Part shown: positions 44,798 to 52,811 of the stretch, piece by piece
How positions within the stretch are numbered: the stretch's first letter is position 1
Layout: every line of letters starts with the position of its first letter
Assembly (NCBI GenBank): GCA_036402115.1
Contig: DASWTM010000366.1
Location: 8,971-72,970 of the forward strand
DNA: 64,000 bases
Direction: 5' to 3'
Source of the DNA: Chryseosolibacter sp036402115
GTDB lineage: Bacteria > Bacteroidota > Bacteroidia > Cytophagales > Cyclobacteriaceae
Made by a program: the position numbers and the translations under genes
The notes under the pieces: model-generated
Seen by the model: only the letters and a program-made list of their open reading frames with translations
Database searches by the model: none
What the model was told of the DNA's origin: nothing

Positions 44798-45404
44798 CGA
44801 TCATGCCATCGTAAGGAGGGGGCTGATCGGAATTTTAAAAGATGTATATCCAAAAGCGAGGTTCTTCGAGGCCGGAAATGGTCGGGAGGCCCTGGCCATG
44901 CTTTCGAGACAACCAATGGATATTATGCTTATTGATATTTCCATGCCGGGCAGAAATGGCCTCGAAACGGTGAAACAACTCCGTGCGCAGGGTGTTGCTT
45001 GTCCGATTCTTGTGCTTAGTATGCACAGCGAAAATCAATATGCATTACGAGCGCTCAAAGCAGGTGCCTCGGGTTTTTTAAACAAGGAGATCGCCACGGC
45101 AGAACTGGTAAATGCTGTACAGAAAGTGTTAGGAGGCAAAATTTATGTCACATCCTCTGTTGCTGAGAAATTAGCGGAGCGACTCACAAAAAAGTCAGGC
45201 AATGATCCTATCGAAAATCTTTCCGACAGAGAAATGGAAGTGCTGATGTTGCTGGCGTCTGGAAAATCAATTTCGGAAATCGCGGACGAACTTTCTCTAA
45301 GTAGTACCACCGTCAGCACGTATCGTGCCCGTATCCTAGACAAACTTCAGCTTGCCAACAACGCTGAAATAACCAAATACGCCCTGGAAAACGGCATCGT
45401 CTAA
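44778..45404 (+). CDS. NarL/FixJ-family response regulator
   Basis: 208 residues. Receiver with D7-D8, phospho-acceptor Asp53 (IMLIDISMPGRNG), Ser85-type switch (LVLSMHSE) and Lys in FLNKEI. The C-terminal LuxR-type HTH covers ~145-205 (LSDREMEVLMLLASGKSISEIADELSLSSTTVSTYRARILDKLQL). The start is the ATG at 44778, within the overlap with the kinase gene. It is the DNA-binding output of the CHASE-GAF-PAS kinase. Confidence 0.95.
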   Translation: MNFLITDDHAIVRRGLIGILKDVYPKARFFEAGNGREALAMLSRQPMDIMLIDISMPGRNGLETVKQLRAQGVACPILVLSMHSENQYALRALKAGASGFLNKEIATAELVNAVQKVLGGKIYVTSSVAEKLAERLTKKSGNDPIENLSDREMEVLMLLASGKSISEIADELSLSSTTVSTYRARILDKLQLANNAEITKYALENGIV

Positions 45405-45502
45405 ATGCTCGTGTAGTAGATCAACTACAGAAACAATCATGCTTCGCTCTATTCTTTCCGCGCGATACGCGAGCAACCTTTGGATCAACAAAGCAAAGGT
45501 TT

Positions 45503-45910
45503 ATGCAGCATGGAAGGAATCGGCTTCGGATACTAATTATTGACGACTTTTCGGCAATTATCGATCGCATATCGAGGTTGCTGAACCCATCGCCATGGCT
45601 GGAAATTGCCAATCTTAAGACAACAAGGGACCTGGAGGAATCAGTGTCGGTGTTGCAGCCACATGTCGTCATTATGGATCTGCACGTTGGCAATGGCGCA
45701 ACCATCCTGGAAGGCGTTGAAGCCATTTCGCGCATCAAGCAATCCCTGCCGAATGTCAAGGTTATTGTCTTTACAAATTTTGCCGACAACCGTTACCGCG
45801 AATTAAGTTTTTCTAACGGTGCCGACTACTTTCTCGATAAGGCGTTCGACAGCGACCGCTTACCGGAGATCATACTACGAATTCACAACAACATACATAA
45901 ACACAAATGA
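45503..45910 (+). CDS. Receiver-only protein
   Basis: 135 residues. Receiver with D14-D15, phospho-acceptor Asp59 (VVIMDLHVGNG), Thr in IVFTNF, and Lys in FLDKAFD. NarL-like receiver features but no DNA-binding domain. Its stop overlaps the next receiver gene by 4 bases (ATGA at 45907-45910). Both lie just downstream of a NarL regulator and may form a phosphorelay or act as competing phosphate acceptors. Confidence 0.9.
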   Translation: MQHGRNRLRILIIDDFSAIIDRISRLLNPSPWLEIANLKTTRDLEESVSVLQPHVVIMDLHVGNGATILEGVEAISRIKQSLPNVKVIVFTNFADNRYRELSFSNGADYFLDKAFDSDRLPEIILRIHNNIHKHK

Positions 45911-46350
45911 TTACCATTAAACAGAACCCCACCTGTTTTCTTATTGATGATGATATTGATGATAGGGACTTCCTGCTTGATGCACTGGCTAAGTTAGATT
46001 CTAAGTTCACTTTTCTTTGGGCAAAGGATGGCGCGGAAGGAGTGAGGATGCTGTCATCCGGGGAGATCATCCCGCAACTGATCCTTCTTGACCTCAATAT
46101 GCCAAAGATGGCAGGGCCTGAGTGTCTCGTTCGCCTACGTAAATTACCGCACTTGCTTGCCACACCCATTTACATTTATACCACGGCTCAATGTTCAGAA
46201 CTGCTCATATCAAATATGATTTCTGCAGGTGCGCGAAGTGTGTTTATGAAACCCATCCGGATGAATGACCTCGTGCGAATGATGAAAAATCTTATCGATC
46301 AGATCACCCATGACAAAACGAGGAAGCTGGCGTCAAAAAAAGTAAAATGA
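45907..46350 (+). CDS. Receiver-only protein (Rcp1-like)
   Basis: 147 residues. Acidic pocket D14-D16, Asp62 (LILLDLNMPKMAG), Thr in YIYTTA and Lys in VFMKPIRM. It begins with an Rcp1-type pattern (FLIDDDIDDRDFLLDAL). Translationally coupled to the previous receiver. The basic C-terminal tail (KTRKLASKKVK) is unusual. A terminator follows the stop. Confidence 0.9.
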   Translation: MITIKQNPTCFLIDDDIDDRDFLLDALAKLDSKFTFLWAKDGAEGVRMLSSGEIIPQLILLDLNMPKMAGPECLVRLRKLPHLLATPIYIYTTAQCSELLISNMISAGARSVFMKPIRMNDLVRMMKNLIDQITHDKTRKLASKKVK

Positions 46351-46351
46351 A

Positions 46352-46377
46352 AAAACCACAGGTGCGCTGTGGTTTTT
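46352..46377. terminator. Bidirectional terminator between receiver and globin genes
   Basis: AAAACCACAG (46352-46361) pairs perfectly with CTGTGGTTTT (46367-46376), loop GTGCG. It has A/T tracts on both sides, so it serves the plus-strand receivers and the convergent globin. Confidence 0.88.
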
Positions 46378-46395
46378 GTCGGGAGTAAAGAGAAT

Positions 46396-46824
46396 TTAAG
46401 CTGCAGGGCGGCTCACGGAATTTTCCTGGTTCGAAACCATCGCTGATGAAAGAATTTTATACACTTCAATCCACGCAGCTTCCGTTTTTGAATTCCAGCG
46501 CTCACCGAGGCCAATCTTTAAGGTATAGATCAGGCATTCGCCTACTACAGCATAATGCTCTTTCTTCGCGCCATATTTGTCGTGACGTTTGGCGAGTGAC
46601 TTGATCTCCTCAACAATGGTTTCAAGCTTGTCGAGCTTGGCTACGACATACGTCACCATACTCATGAGTTTTCGTGATTGTTCTTTGATGTCACCTTTAA
46701 ATAAATGCCTTACACCAGGGGCGACTTCGAACAGACGTGAGTAAAACAGTTGGCCGGCTTCGTCTGATTTTACAATAACAAAGCTCCAGCTTTCTTTAAC
46801 GAGTTGAATTTGTTGAGCGTTCAT
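46396..46824 (-). CDS. Single-domain globin (proximal His81)
   Basis: 142 residues from the ATG at 46822-46824 (MNAQQIQLVK); a longer frame adds 20 unrelated residues. A 3/3 globin: first helix IQLVKESWSFV, LFEVAPGVRHLF in the B-C region, Gln49 at a likely E7 position, and F8 proximal His81 in AKRHDKYGAKKEHYAVVGECLIYTL. It should bind haem and O2 or NO. The divergent neighbour at 47066 is a second globin. Possible roles are oxygen sensing, storage or NO detoxification. Confidence 0.9.
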   Translation of the reverse strand: MNAQQIQLVKESWSFVIVKSDEAGQLFYSRLFEVAPGVRHLFKGDIKEQSRKLMSMVTYVVAKLDKLETIVEEIKSLAKRHDKYGAKKEHYAVVGECLIYTLKIGLGERWNSKTEAAWIEVYKILSSAMVSNQENSVSRPAA

Positions 46825-47065
46825 TTTTTGAGTGTTTGGTTTTGTGTAACGCGAACCTACTACGCGTGTTTCAACCGCACACATGGAGATTAGTTTCCTG
46901 CGCTTTCATTGAGTGATTGACCGAACGCATTAGCATTTGGCTCACGCGTCCTTTGCGGAAATACAAGCATCAACGAAGCTGTTTACCAATTACTCAACAA
47001 ATCGGTCATTTGCTCAAATCTTTTGGTTTTGTTGGCCGGATTACCTTTCTTTTACCACTTGTACT

Positions 47066-47584
47066 ATGAACCAGGAAAATATTCGGCCGTTGACGGAATC
47101 AGAAGTCGCGCTGTTAAAAAAGACCTTTCGGGGGATGGACGGCAACCGTTTGGCTATGCGCTTCTACACGAGCTTGTTTACACGTTATCCACACCTGCGT
47201 TCATTATTCCCCACAGATCTGACGGAACTTGCCAACAAGATTGTCAGCGTATTTGAGCTTGTCGTTTTTAGTTTCCAGCAACATCCGGACGGAACGTATC
47301 ATCTTCAGAAAGAAGTATTGCTGCCATTGAGATCGCTGGGGTCGTTGCATGAGGAGCGAGGCGTATCGGACGCTCACTATCCACTGGTAAATGAAATCTT
47401 ATTGGAAAGCATCCGTCTTGAATCGCCAGGTTTCTCCCTTGCGGCAGAGCGTGCATGGAAGCTGGCGCTTAATCATCTGACGTTCGCAATGATTGACAAG
47501 CGTGCAGGAGATACCCGACCTGATCACATGACAATAGCAGAATCATATCAACATATTCGATCCCTGCTCTTTAGGGTCGAATAA
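47066..47584 (+). CDS. Second globin-family protein
   Basis: 172 residues from the ATG at 47066 (MNQENIRPLT). Globin features: ESEVALLKKTFRGM as helix A, FYTSLFTRYPHLRSLFP in B-C, and the F8 His95 in SLHEERGVSDAHYPLVNEILLESI. About 30 residues longer than its neighbour: the C-terminus after the H helix (DKRAGDTRPDHMTIAESYQHIRSLLF) is extra. The two globins are distant relatives, arranged divergently. No reductase domain is fused or adjacent. Confidence 0.85.
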   Translation: MNQENIRPLTESEVALLKKTFRGMDGNRLAMRFYTSLFTRYPHLRSLFPTDLTELANKIVSVFELVVFSFQQHPDGTYHLQKEVLLPLRSLGSLHEERGVSDAHYPLVNEILLESIRLESPGFSLAAERAWKLALNHLTFAMIDKRAGDTRPDHMTIAESYQHIRSLLFRVE

Positions 47585-47623
47585 TCGACTACAACGGGGC
47601 GGTGTGATGTTGACATTGACATC

Positions 47624-48370
47624 TTACAGCCGCGAGAACATTTCGAAAAATTCATCTTTCTTCTTTCGCGAAACAGACAGGTGCTGGCCGTTGCTCATCA
47701 CAACAGATCCGCTGTCTCCGCGGGTGAATTTCGCAACATGCTTCATGTTCACCAGATAGGACGCGTGAATCCGGAAGAAGTCATCTTGCGCAAGAATCTC
47801 CTCGACATCCTTTAAGGTTTTTGAGATGACAACCTTCTCGCCCGATTTCAGGAAGAACGTTGTGTAGTTGCTGTCACTTTCACAGTAGATGATGTCATTG
47901 GCTTCGACAAACATCAGGTGATCAGAAGCAGTGAGTGCAACCCTTCGAACTTTGGGTTTATTGGGCTTGAAGTAGTTGAGAAGCATTTCCATTTGCACGG
48001 CAGACGGATTGCTTCTCCGGGTGATTACTTTTTCGATCGCGGCTTTGAGTTCCTGGGGTTGTACGGGCTTAACAAGGTAGTCGATTGCTCCAGCCTTTAT
48101 GGCGCGCAACGCGAATTTCTCATGGGACGTAATGAAGATAACCTCAAAGTCGCGGGTTGTGAGGCGGGAGAGAACTTCAAAACCATCAGTCTCTCGCATC
48201 TGCACATCAAGAAATATCACATCTGGTTTTAACTTGCCGATTTGTTCAGCAGCCTCATTCGCATCAGTAAACTCCGCCATGATTTCGACCTCAGGTGAAG
48301 TTTTGCGTAAGAGCATGCTCAGCACGAGCATATCGTCTTTGTGATCATCAACAAGGATGGCCTTCAGCAT
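47624..48370 (-). CDS. LytTR-family response regulator
   Basis: 248 residues. Receiver with D8-D9, Asp55 (VIFLDVQMRETDG), Ser/Thr in FITSHEK and Lys in DYLVKPVQP. LytTR DNA-binding domain from ~145 (RVALTASDHLMFVEANDIIYCESDSNYTTFFLKSG, FRIHASYLVNMKHVAKF). No LytS kinase is next to it, so it is an orphan that probably receives phosphate from a distant kinase. Convergent with the second globin. Confidence 0.93.
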   Translation of the reverse strand: MLKAILVDDHKDDMLVLSMLLRKTSPEVEIMAEFTDANEAAEQIGKLKPDVIFLDVQMRETDGFEVLSRLTTRDFEVIFITSHEKFALRAIKAGAIDYLVKPVQPQELKAAIEKVITRRSNPSAVQMEMLLNYFKPNKPKVRRVALTASDHLMFVEANDIIYCESDSNYTTFFLKSGEKVVISKTLKDVEEILAQDDFFRIHASYLVNMKHVAKFTRGDSGSVVMSNGQHLSVSRKKKDEFFEMFSRL

Positions 48371-48768
48371 AGTGGGATTTCTGAATGACTAAAATACTAA
48401 TCGTTTGGGAATTAAGAATATCGGTAGGAAAATATTCCATGATGGTGAAAGGAAAATTGAATTGTTTAGTGGGCTATAGCATGCACTGGTTTTAACCATT
48501 CGATATTAAAGCTATATTCTCGCGGACAACAGAACGGTACGGCTGAACGCATTTAATCCAGTTATTCCAAACGGCTTTCCATGGGAAACCACCCCGAGAG
48601 GTTCTTGCTTTCCTGCTCCGTGAAAGGTGCAATCCATTAGCACTATGGAAGAGCCGATTGCTGCCATGGTTGAAGCTTTATAAGAGCCAAAGCAGGTGCC
48701 ATGATGCGAATGTGAAAACGATTTGACTGATAAGTTGCATCAGCGTAAGAAGTAGTTATTCGTATGCT
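48371..48768. other. Non-coding stretch (398 bp)
   Basis: Upstream of the orphan LytTR gene and downstream of the methyltransferase gene. I see no gene, terminator or strong promoter element. Confidence 0.4.
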
Positions 48769-49392
48769 TTAGGCGGCTTTTTTAAAACTGCAGAACAGGA
48801 AATTTTGTGTTGTATTGAAGGGCGTAATGTGGTCTTCGTGAATGCACTTCAACTTCCGGAAGTAGTACGTAAGTGCGGCCTCTAGATCTGACTCTGAGTA
48901 TTGTTTAATGTCTAGCCCGCTGCATTTTTTTGGGCCGTTTTCAGAGAAGGTTCCGATCGCCATAAAGCCGTTGGAAGTGATCGATCTTTCTGCCAGGAGA
49001 ACATATTTCTCAATTTGCGCTTTTGTGGTGAGGAAATGAAACGTTGCGCGGTCGTGCCAAACATCAAATTTCTGCAGTGGTACGTATTCGGTAATATCCG
49101 ATACAACCCAATTCACTCCGGACGCCTTTTCACCAAGTCGCGCCTTCGCCTTGTTCAATGCCTGTTCAGAGATATCCAAGACAGTTATGTTCGTGAATCC
49201 TTCGGCCAAAAGGAAGTCCACAAACTTGCTCTCCCCACCCCCGACATCAATGATGGCGGCATCTTTCCTGAGATTAAAACTGTGAAGGAACTGGAGTGAT
49301 GTAGCAGGTATTTCCTGTGTCCAGCTTACTTCATCGCTTGATTTACTTGCGTAGATGTTGTTCCAGTGGTTTTTGAAGTCGTTGTTGGTCAT
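48769..49392 (-). CDS. Class I SAM-dependent methyltransferase
   Basis: 207 residues. Motif I is AAIIDVGGGESKFVDFLL (residues ~45-62), followed by NITVLDISEQALNKAKARL, WVVSDITEYVP for motif II/acidic loop and VWHDRATFHFLT. This pattern (DVGGGxS, then HDRAxFHFL) is the thiopurine-type/TehB-like small methyltransferase seen widely. It transfers a methyl from S-adenosylmethionine to a small molecule, maybe for detoxification. Single gene. Confidence 0.88.
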   Translation of the reverse strand: MTNNDFKNHWNNIYASKSSDEVSWTQEIPATSLQFLHSFNLRKDAAIIDVGGGESKFVDFLLAEGFTNITVLDISEQALNKAKARLGEKASGVNWVVSDITEYVPLQKFDVWHDRATFHFLTTKAQIEKYVLLAERSITSNGFMAIGTFSENGPKKCSGLDIKQYSESDLEAALTYYFRKLKCIHEDHITPFNTTQNFLFCSFKKAA

Positions 49393-49618
49393 TATCTGAC
49401 AATTACAAAGTCTAAAGATACAATTTTTTACACCGGGAAAGTTATATCGCTGTACCGATGCAACGGATGGGCTAGTGCTACACGATATCCTTCCTGATCT
49501 TGATTAGCCGAACGCGTCCTTTTCTTTCGGATGTAATAAAACATAACGGGAATCCGAATTTCGTTTGGATAAACTGGCCAAACTTGCCGCGTCAAAAATT
49601 ACACGAAAAAATCAACCA

Positions 49619-50920
49619 ATGAATAGACGTTTATCCCCGATTTTCACGCTAGTGGTAGTATTATCACTTCTGTTTTCTTGCTCCAAAGATGATCCGCGGC
49701 CAACCACCGGAAAACTCCGTGGTCAGGTGGGGGATGCATTGACAGCGAGTGCATTGAAGGATGTAAAGGTTATCGTGTTCAATGCAGACGATAATGCCCC
49801 CACAGAACACTCACTCATAACTGACACAAATGGTAATTTTGAGATTAATCTTCCTCCGGGAAATTATTTTCTAAAATTCTATAAGCAAGGTTATCAGGCA
49901 GTTCCGTCACCCGGGATGGATGCAGTACCCTTCAGCATTGAAGTGGGAGGCACGAATGACCAGTCGACACAGATGTTACCATCGGAAAACATGAATACCG
50001 GTTTCATCTCGGGCGTTGTTGGAACGCCAGCCGGAGTTGGCGGTGCACTTGTGGTAGCCGAAGATCTTGCGAACAACCGCGCCTTCTCTTCGGTATCGAG
50101 TCATGATGGTCGTTACACAATCTATAATGTACCCGTAGGCTCATATAAAGTAAAGGCATATCTCAAAGGGTACTCATCGAACGGAGTGGATGCGTCCGCT
50201 ACGCTGAATGGGGAAACCACAAATGTAACGATTGCACTCAGCGCTTCAGCTAGTGGTCAATTATCTGGAACGATCAGAAATCTGGCAACGGGAAATAAAG
50301 ACGTAGACATTTCACTTGTACATCCGCTAACGAGAGAAACGATTCCGGGCCTTTCTACTCAATCGTCTAATCTTGCTTACACGATTGCAAACATACCTGA
50401 CGGTAGTTACATCGCTCGTGCTACCTTTAAAAACGATGAGCGAGTAATGGATCCAGATCGGATTGCAAAATTCGGAGAGCCAGTTGTTACGTTCAACGGT
50501 AACAATTGGCTGCAGCTGACGTTTGACATTACTGGGTCGATCACCATCGGGTCTCCTACAAACGAAGCCACAACGACTAAGCCAATAGACGCTAGCTCCA
50601 CAACGCCAACGTTTAGCTGGACAGCATATTCAAGCACGAGTGACTATGTAATCGAAGTAACAGATGCTTCAACAGGTGCCGTTGTGTGGGGTGGATTCGA
50701 CAGGTCTGGTTCACTTCCTGTTAAGAACATCGTTATACCATCTTCGCAAAGAAGCATTCAGTTTAACGCTGATGGAAGTGCTGCCATCACATCGCTCATC
50801 CCCGGTAGGGTATATCGCTGGAGAGTATTCGCCAGCAAGAATGATCAGGGTTCAGCAACTGGCTGGGTGCTCATTTCTGCCAGTGAGGATCAGCGCGGGT
50901 TATTTAAGGTTGCGGAATAA
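49619..50920 (+). CDS. Lipoprotein with carboxypeptidase-regulatory-like domains
   Basis: 433 residues from the ATG at 49619, with lipoprotein signal (FTLVVVLSLLFSC, Cys around 21). Three CarboxypepD_reg/Ig-like repeats follow, each beginning near GxVxG or SG (GKLRGQVGDALTASALKDVKVIV, TGFISGVVGTPAGVGGALVVAEDL, GQLSGTIRNLATGNKDVDISLV). A C-terminal fibronectin-like portion (TPTFSWTAYSSTSDYVIEVTD) ends the protein. It is a surface-exposed or periplasmic structural/adhesive lipoprotein. Two hairpins follow. Confidence 0.85.
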   Translation: MNRRLSPIFTLVVVLSLLFSCSKDDPRPTTGKLRGQVGDALTASALKDVKVIVFNADDNAPTEHSLITDTNGNFEINLPPGNYFLKFYKQGYQAVPSPGMDAVPFSIEVGGTNDQSTQMLPSENMNTGFISGVVGTPAGVGGALVVAEDLANNRAFSSVSSHDGRYTIYNVPVGSYKVKAYLKGYSSNGVDASATLNGETTNVTIALSASASGQLSGTIRNLATGNKDVDISLVHPLTRETIPGLSTQSSNLAYTIANIPDGSYIARATFKNDERVMDPDRIAKFGEPVVTFNGNNWLQLTFDITGSITIGSPTNEATTTKPIDASSTTPTFSWTAYSSTSDYVIEVTDASTGAVVWGGFDRSGSLPVKNIVIPSSQRSIQFNADGSAAITSLIPGRVYRWRVFASKNDQGSATGWVLISASEDQRGLFKVAE

Positions 50921-50949
50921 ATTCATGGAAGGCATCGGAAAAATTTAAT

Positions 50950-51015
50950 GGAAGGAAGAGCCTTCCTTTACTCCGGGAGCAAAGCAGTGTTGTCAATGAG
51001 CAGCACTGCTTTTCT
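50950..51015 (+). terminator. Two tandem terminator hairpins
   Basis: GGAAGG (50950-50955) with CCTTCC (50961-50966) followed by TTT, then AAAGCAGTG (50981-50989) with CACTGCTTT (51004-51012) followed by T's. The second is the stronger. Confidence 0.75.
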
Positions 51016-51101
51016 TTTGGGCATCATCTTTTACCTGATGTTTGCAGGTTTTGAACTTAACATCGATCGCTTAGTTTTGCGGCAGTATTTTTTAAACGTG
51101 T

Positions 51102-51959
51102 ATGGCCTCCGGTATTTTATCCCTTTTTGATGACGTAGCTGCCTTAATGGACGATGTGGCCGTGGCGAGCAAAATCGCAACGCGAAAGACAGCAGGTATT
51201 TTAGGAGATGATCTTGCCGTGAATGCTGAAAAGGCGACTGGCTTCCTGGCAACACGGGAGCTGCCGGTGATCTGGGCCATTACTAAGGGATCCTTTCTGA
51301 ATAAACTGATCATCGTTCCGATTGCTTTAGTACTGACGGCTTTTGCTCCCGTTGTTATTAAAATTATTCTCGTAGCCGGAGGGTTGTTTCTTGCCTATGA
51401 GGGTGCTGAAAAGGTTGTTGAATTCTTTTTTCACCGTAAGAAGAAAGGTCAAGAGGTCATTGAGGAACGAAAAGACGACCGCGATACGGAGAAATTGAAG
51501 ATTAGATCGGCTATCACCACAGACTTCATCCTGTCCGTTGAAATTGTCATCATTGCGCTTGGGACAGTTCTGGAAAAGGAACTGATTATTCAGATTCTTA
51601 CTGTCTCGGCCGTTTCACTTCTTGCAACGGTAGGTGTATATGGCCTTGTCGCGCTTATCGTGCGAATGGACGATATCGGCTTTAAGATGATCAAGCGCTC
51701 CGGTGGGATGGGCCTCCGCTATAAATTCGGTCACTTGCTGGTGAAAGCGTTACCACGGATTATCAAAGCCCTGGAAGTTGTGGGCACCCTTGCGTTGTTA
51801 CTTGTTGCCGGTGGAATCTTCGTTCACAACTGGGAGTACCTGCACCATATGTTGCCAGCCGTTCCAGGAATTGTTAAAGAATTTTTAGCCGGATTGCTTG
51901 CCGGCTTAGTGGTGGTTGGCATCCTGCACCTTATCAAGAAAATCAGAAAGTCCGGCTAG
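51102..51959 (+). CDS. DUF808-family membrane protein
   Basis: 285 residues; DUF808 (YedI-like). It starts MASGILSLFDDVAALMDDVAVASKIATRKTAGILGDDLAVNAEKATG, the family signature, and then has about four to six membrane segments (KLIIVPIALVLTAFAPVVIKIILVAGG, VEIVIIALGTVL, ILTVSAVSLLATVGVYGLVALI, VVGTLALLLVAGGIFV, LAGLLAGLVVVGILHLI). Function of the family is unknown; a cytoplasmic-membrane role is likely. Confidence 0.93.
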   Translation: MASGILSLFDDVAALMDDVAVASKIATRKTAGILGDDLAVNAEKATGFLATRELPVIWAITKGSFLNKLIIVPIALVLTAFAPVVIKIILVAGGLFLAYEGAEKVVEFFFHRKKKGQEVIEERKDDRDTEKLKIRSAITTDFILSVEIVIIALGTVLEKELIIQILTVSAVSLLATVGVYGLVALIVRMDDIGFKMIKRSGGMGLRYKFGHLLVKALPRIIKALEVVGTLALLLVAGGIFVHNWEYLHHMLPAVPGIVKEFLAGLLAGLVVVGILHLIKKIRKSG

Positions 51960-52094
51960 ATGAAACACCTGAATTGTATTGGTGCGATGCTCCCTTGACC
52001 ATACAAGACGATTTTTTACGCATCCATCGAGGAATTATCACCTTGCTGAGGGAAATGCGTGCGGGTGTGGTAACTTCCGCATCACAATAACACT

Positions 52095-52388
52095 ATGATT
52101 TCTCGCCACTGGATTGGAACCGTCAGACACGACAAAGAGCAGGATTATCTGCACCACCTGGACACTATCGTGCTACCCAACCTTGAGCGGACATCGGGTG
52201 TCAAGAACGCTTACTACCTCAAGCGCCAGGTAAAGGAAGGAGTGGAGTTCCTCATTGTAACGGAATGGCAAACCGTGGAGGCAATCATTTCTTTTGCCGG
52301 TGAAGACTACGAAAACGCGGTGGTTGACGACTATGCGAAATCACTCATGGTCACGTTTGAAAAACGGGTGAGACATTATACAATTTGA
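52095..52388 (+). CDS. ABM-type (antibiotic biosynthesis monooxygenase) protein
   Basis: 97 residues, ferredoxin-like dimeric alpha/beta barrel: ISRHWIGTVRHDKEQDYLHHLDTIVLPNLERTSGVKNAYYLKR, EFLIVTEWQTVEAIISFAGED, and a final strand TFEKRVRHYTI. ABM-domain proteins oxidise aromatic substrates or bind small molecules. Single gene. Confidence 0.88.
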   Translation: MISRHWIGTVRHDKEQDYLHHLDTIVLPNLERTSGVKNAYYLKRQVKEGVEFLIVTEWQTVEAIISFAGEDYENAVVDDYAKSLMVTFEKRVRHYTI

Positions 52389-52811
52389 CCGGATGATCTT
52401 TTATTATTCAGTCTTGCAGGATTGAAACGAGTAGTCCATAGTTAGCCTTCACAAGGTGACCGATAAACCTTCGTATTAAATCCATACAGCAGCCTCCCGT
52501 AAATCAGGTATGCAGCATACGAACTTTTTGAGCAGCTCCTTATCTTCCTTGCACAAATCTCAAACCCGCAAGTTCGTCATGGACAAGTATATCATAATCT
52601 TAGTGGTGGCACAGTTGATGTTGGGAGTTGTCTTCTTCATCATCATCCAGCGCACCCGGAATAATCGTTGAAGATGATGGTCAGATTGGATTGCATGAAA
52701 CCGATCGTGCCAAGTGTTGTGAGACGCTTCTCGCGAACATTAATTGATGCACCAGAGTGCCATTGAATTGAATATTAAGTTCTATTTTGAGGTGGAAATT
52801 GATTACCACCG
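52389..52811. other. Intergenic region with one possible micro-ORF (423 bp)
   Basis: Mostly without recognisable content. A 30-codon membrane-peptide frame at 52579-52671 is listed separately. No terminator follows the ABM gene within 80 bases. Confidence 0.4.
52579..52671 (+). CDS. Possible micro-ORF: 30-residue membrane peptide
   Basis: ATG at 52579, TGA at 52669-52671. The peptide MDKYIIILVVAQLMLGVVFF is followed by IIIQRTRNNR, so it is a single hydrophobic helix with basic C-terminal anchor (positive-inside). Short single-pass peptides of this kind are often real in bacteria, but no neighbour overlap supports it. Confidence 0.35.
   Translation: MDKYIIILVVAQLMLGVVFFIIIQRTRNNR

Noticed and set aside
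50948..51130. A 60-codon plus-strand frame after the carboxypeptidase-regulatory lipoprotein
   Set aside because: It runs through two terminator hairpins and into the start of the DUF808 gene in another frame.
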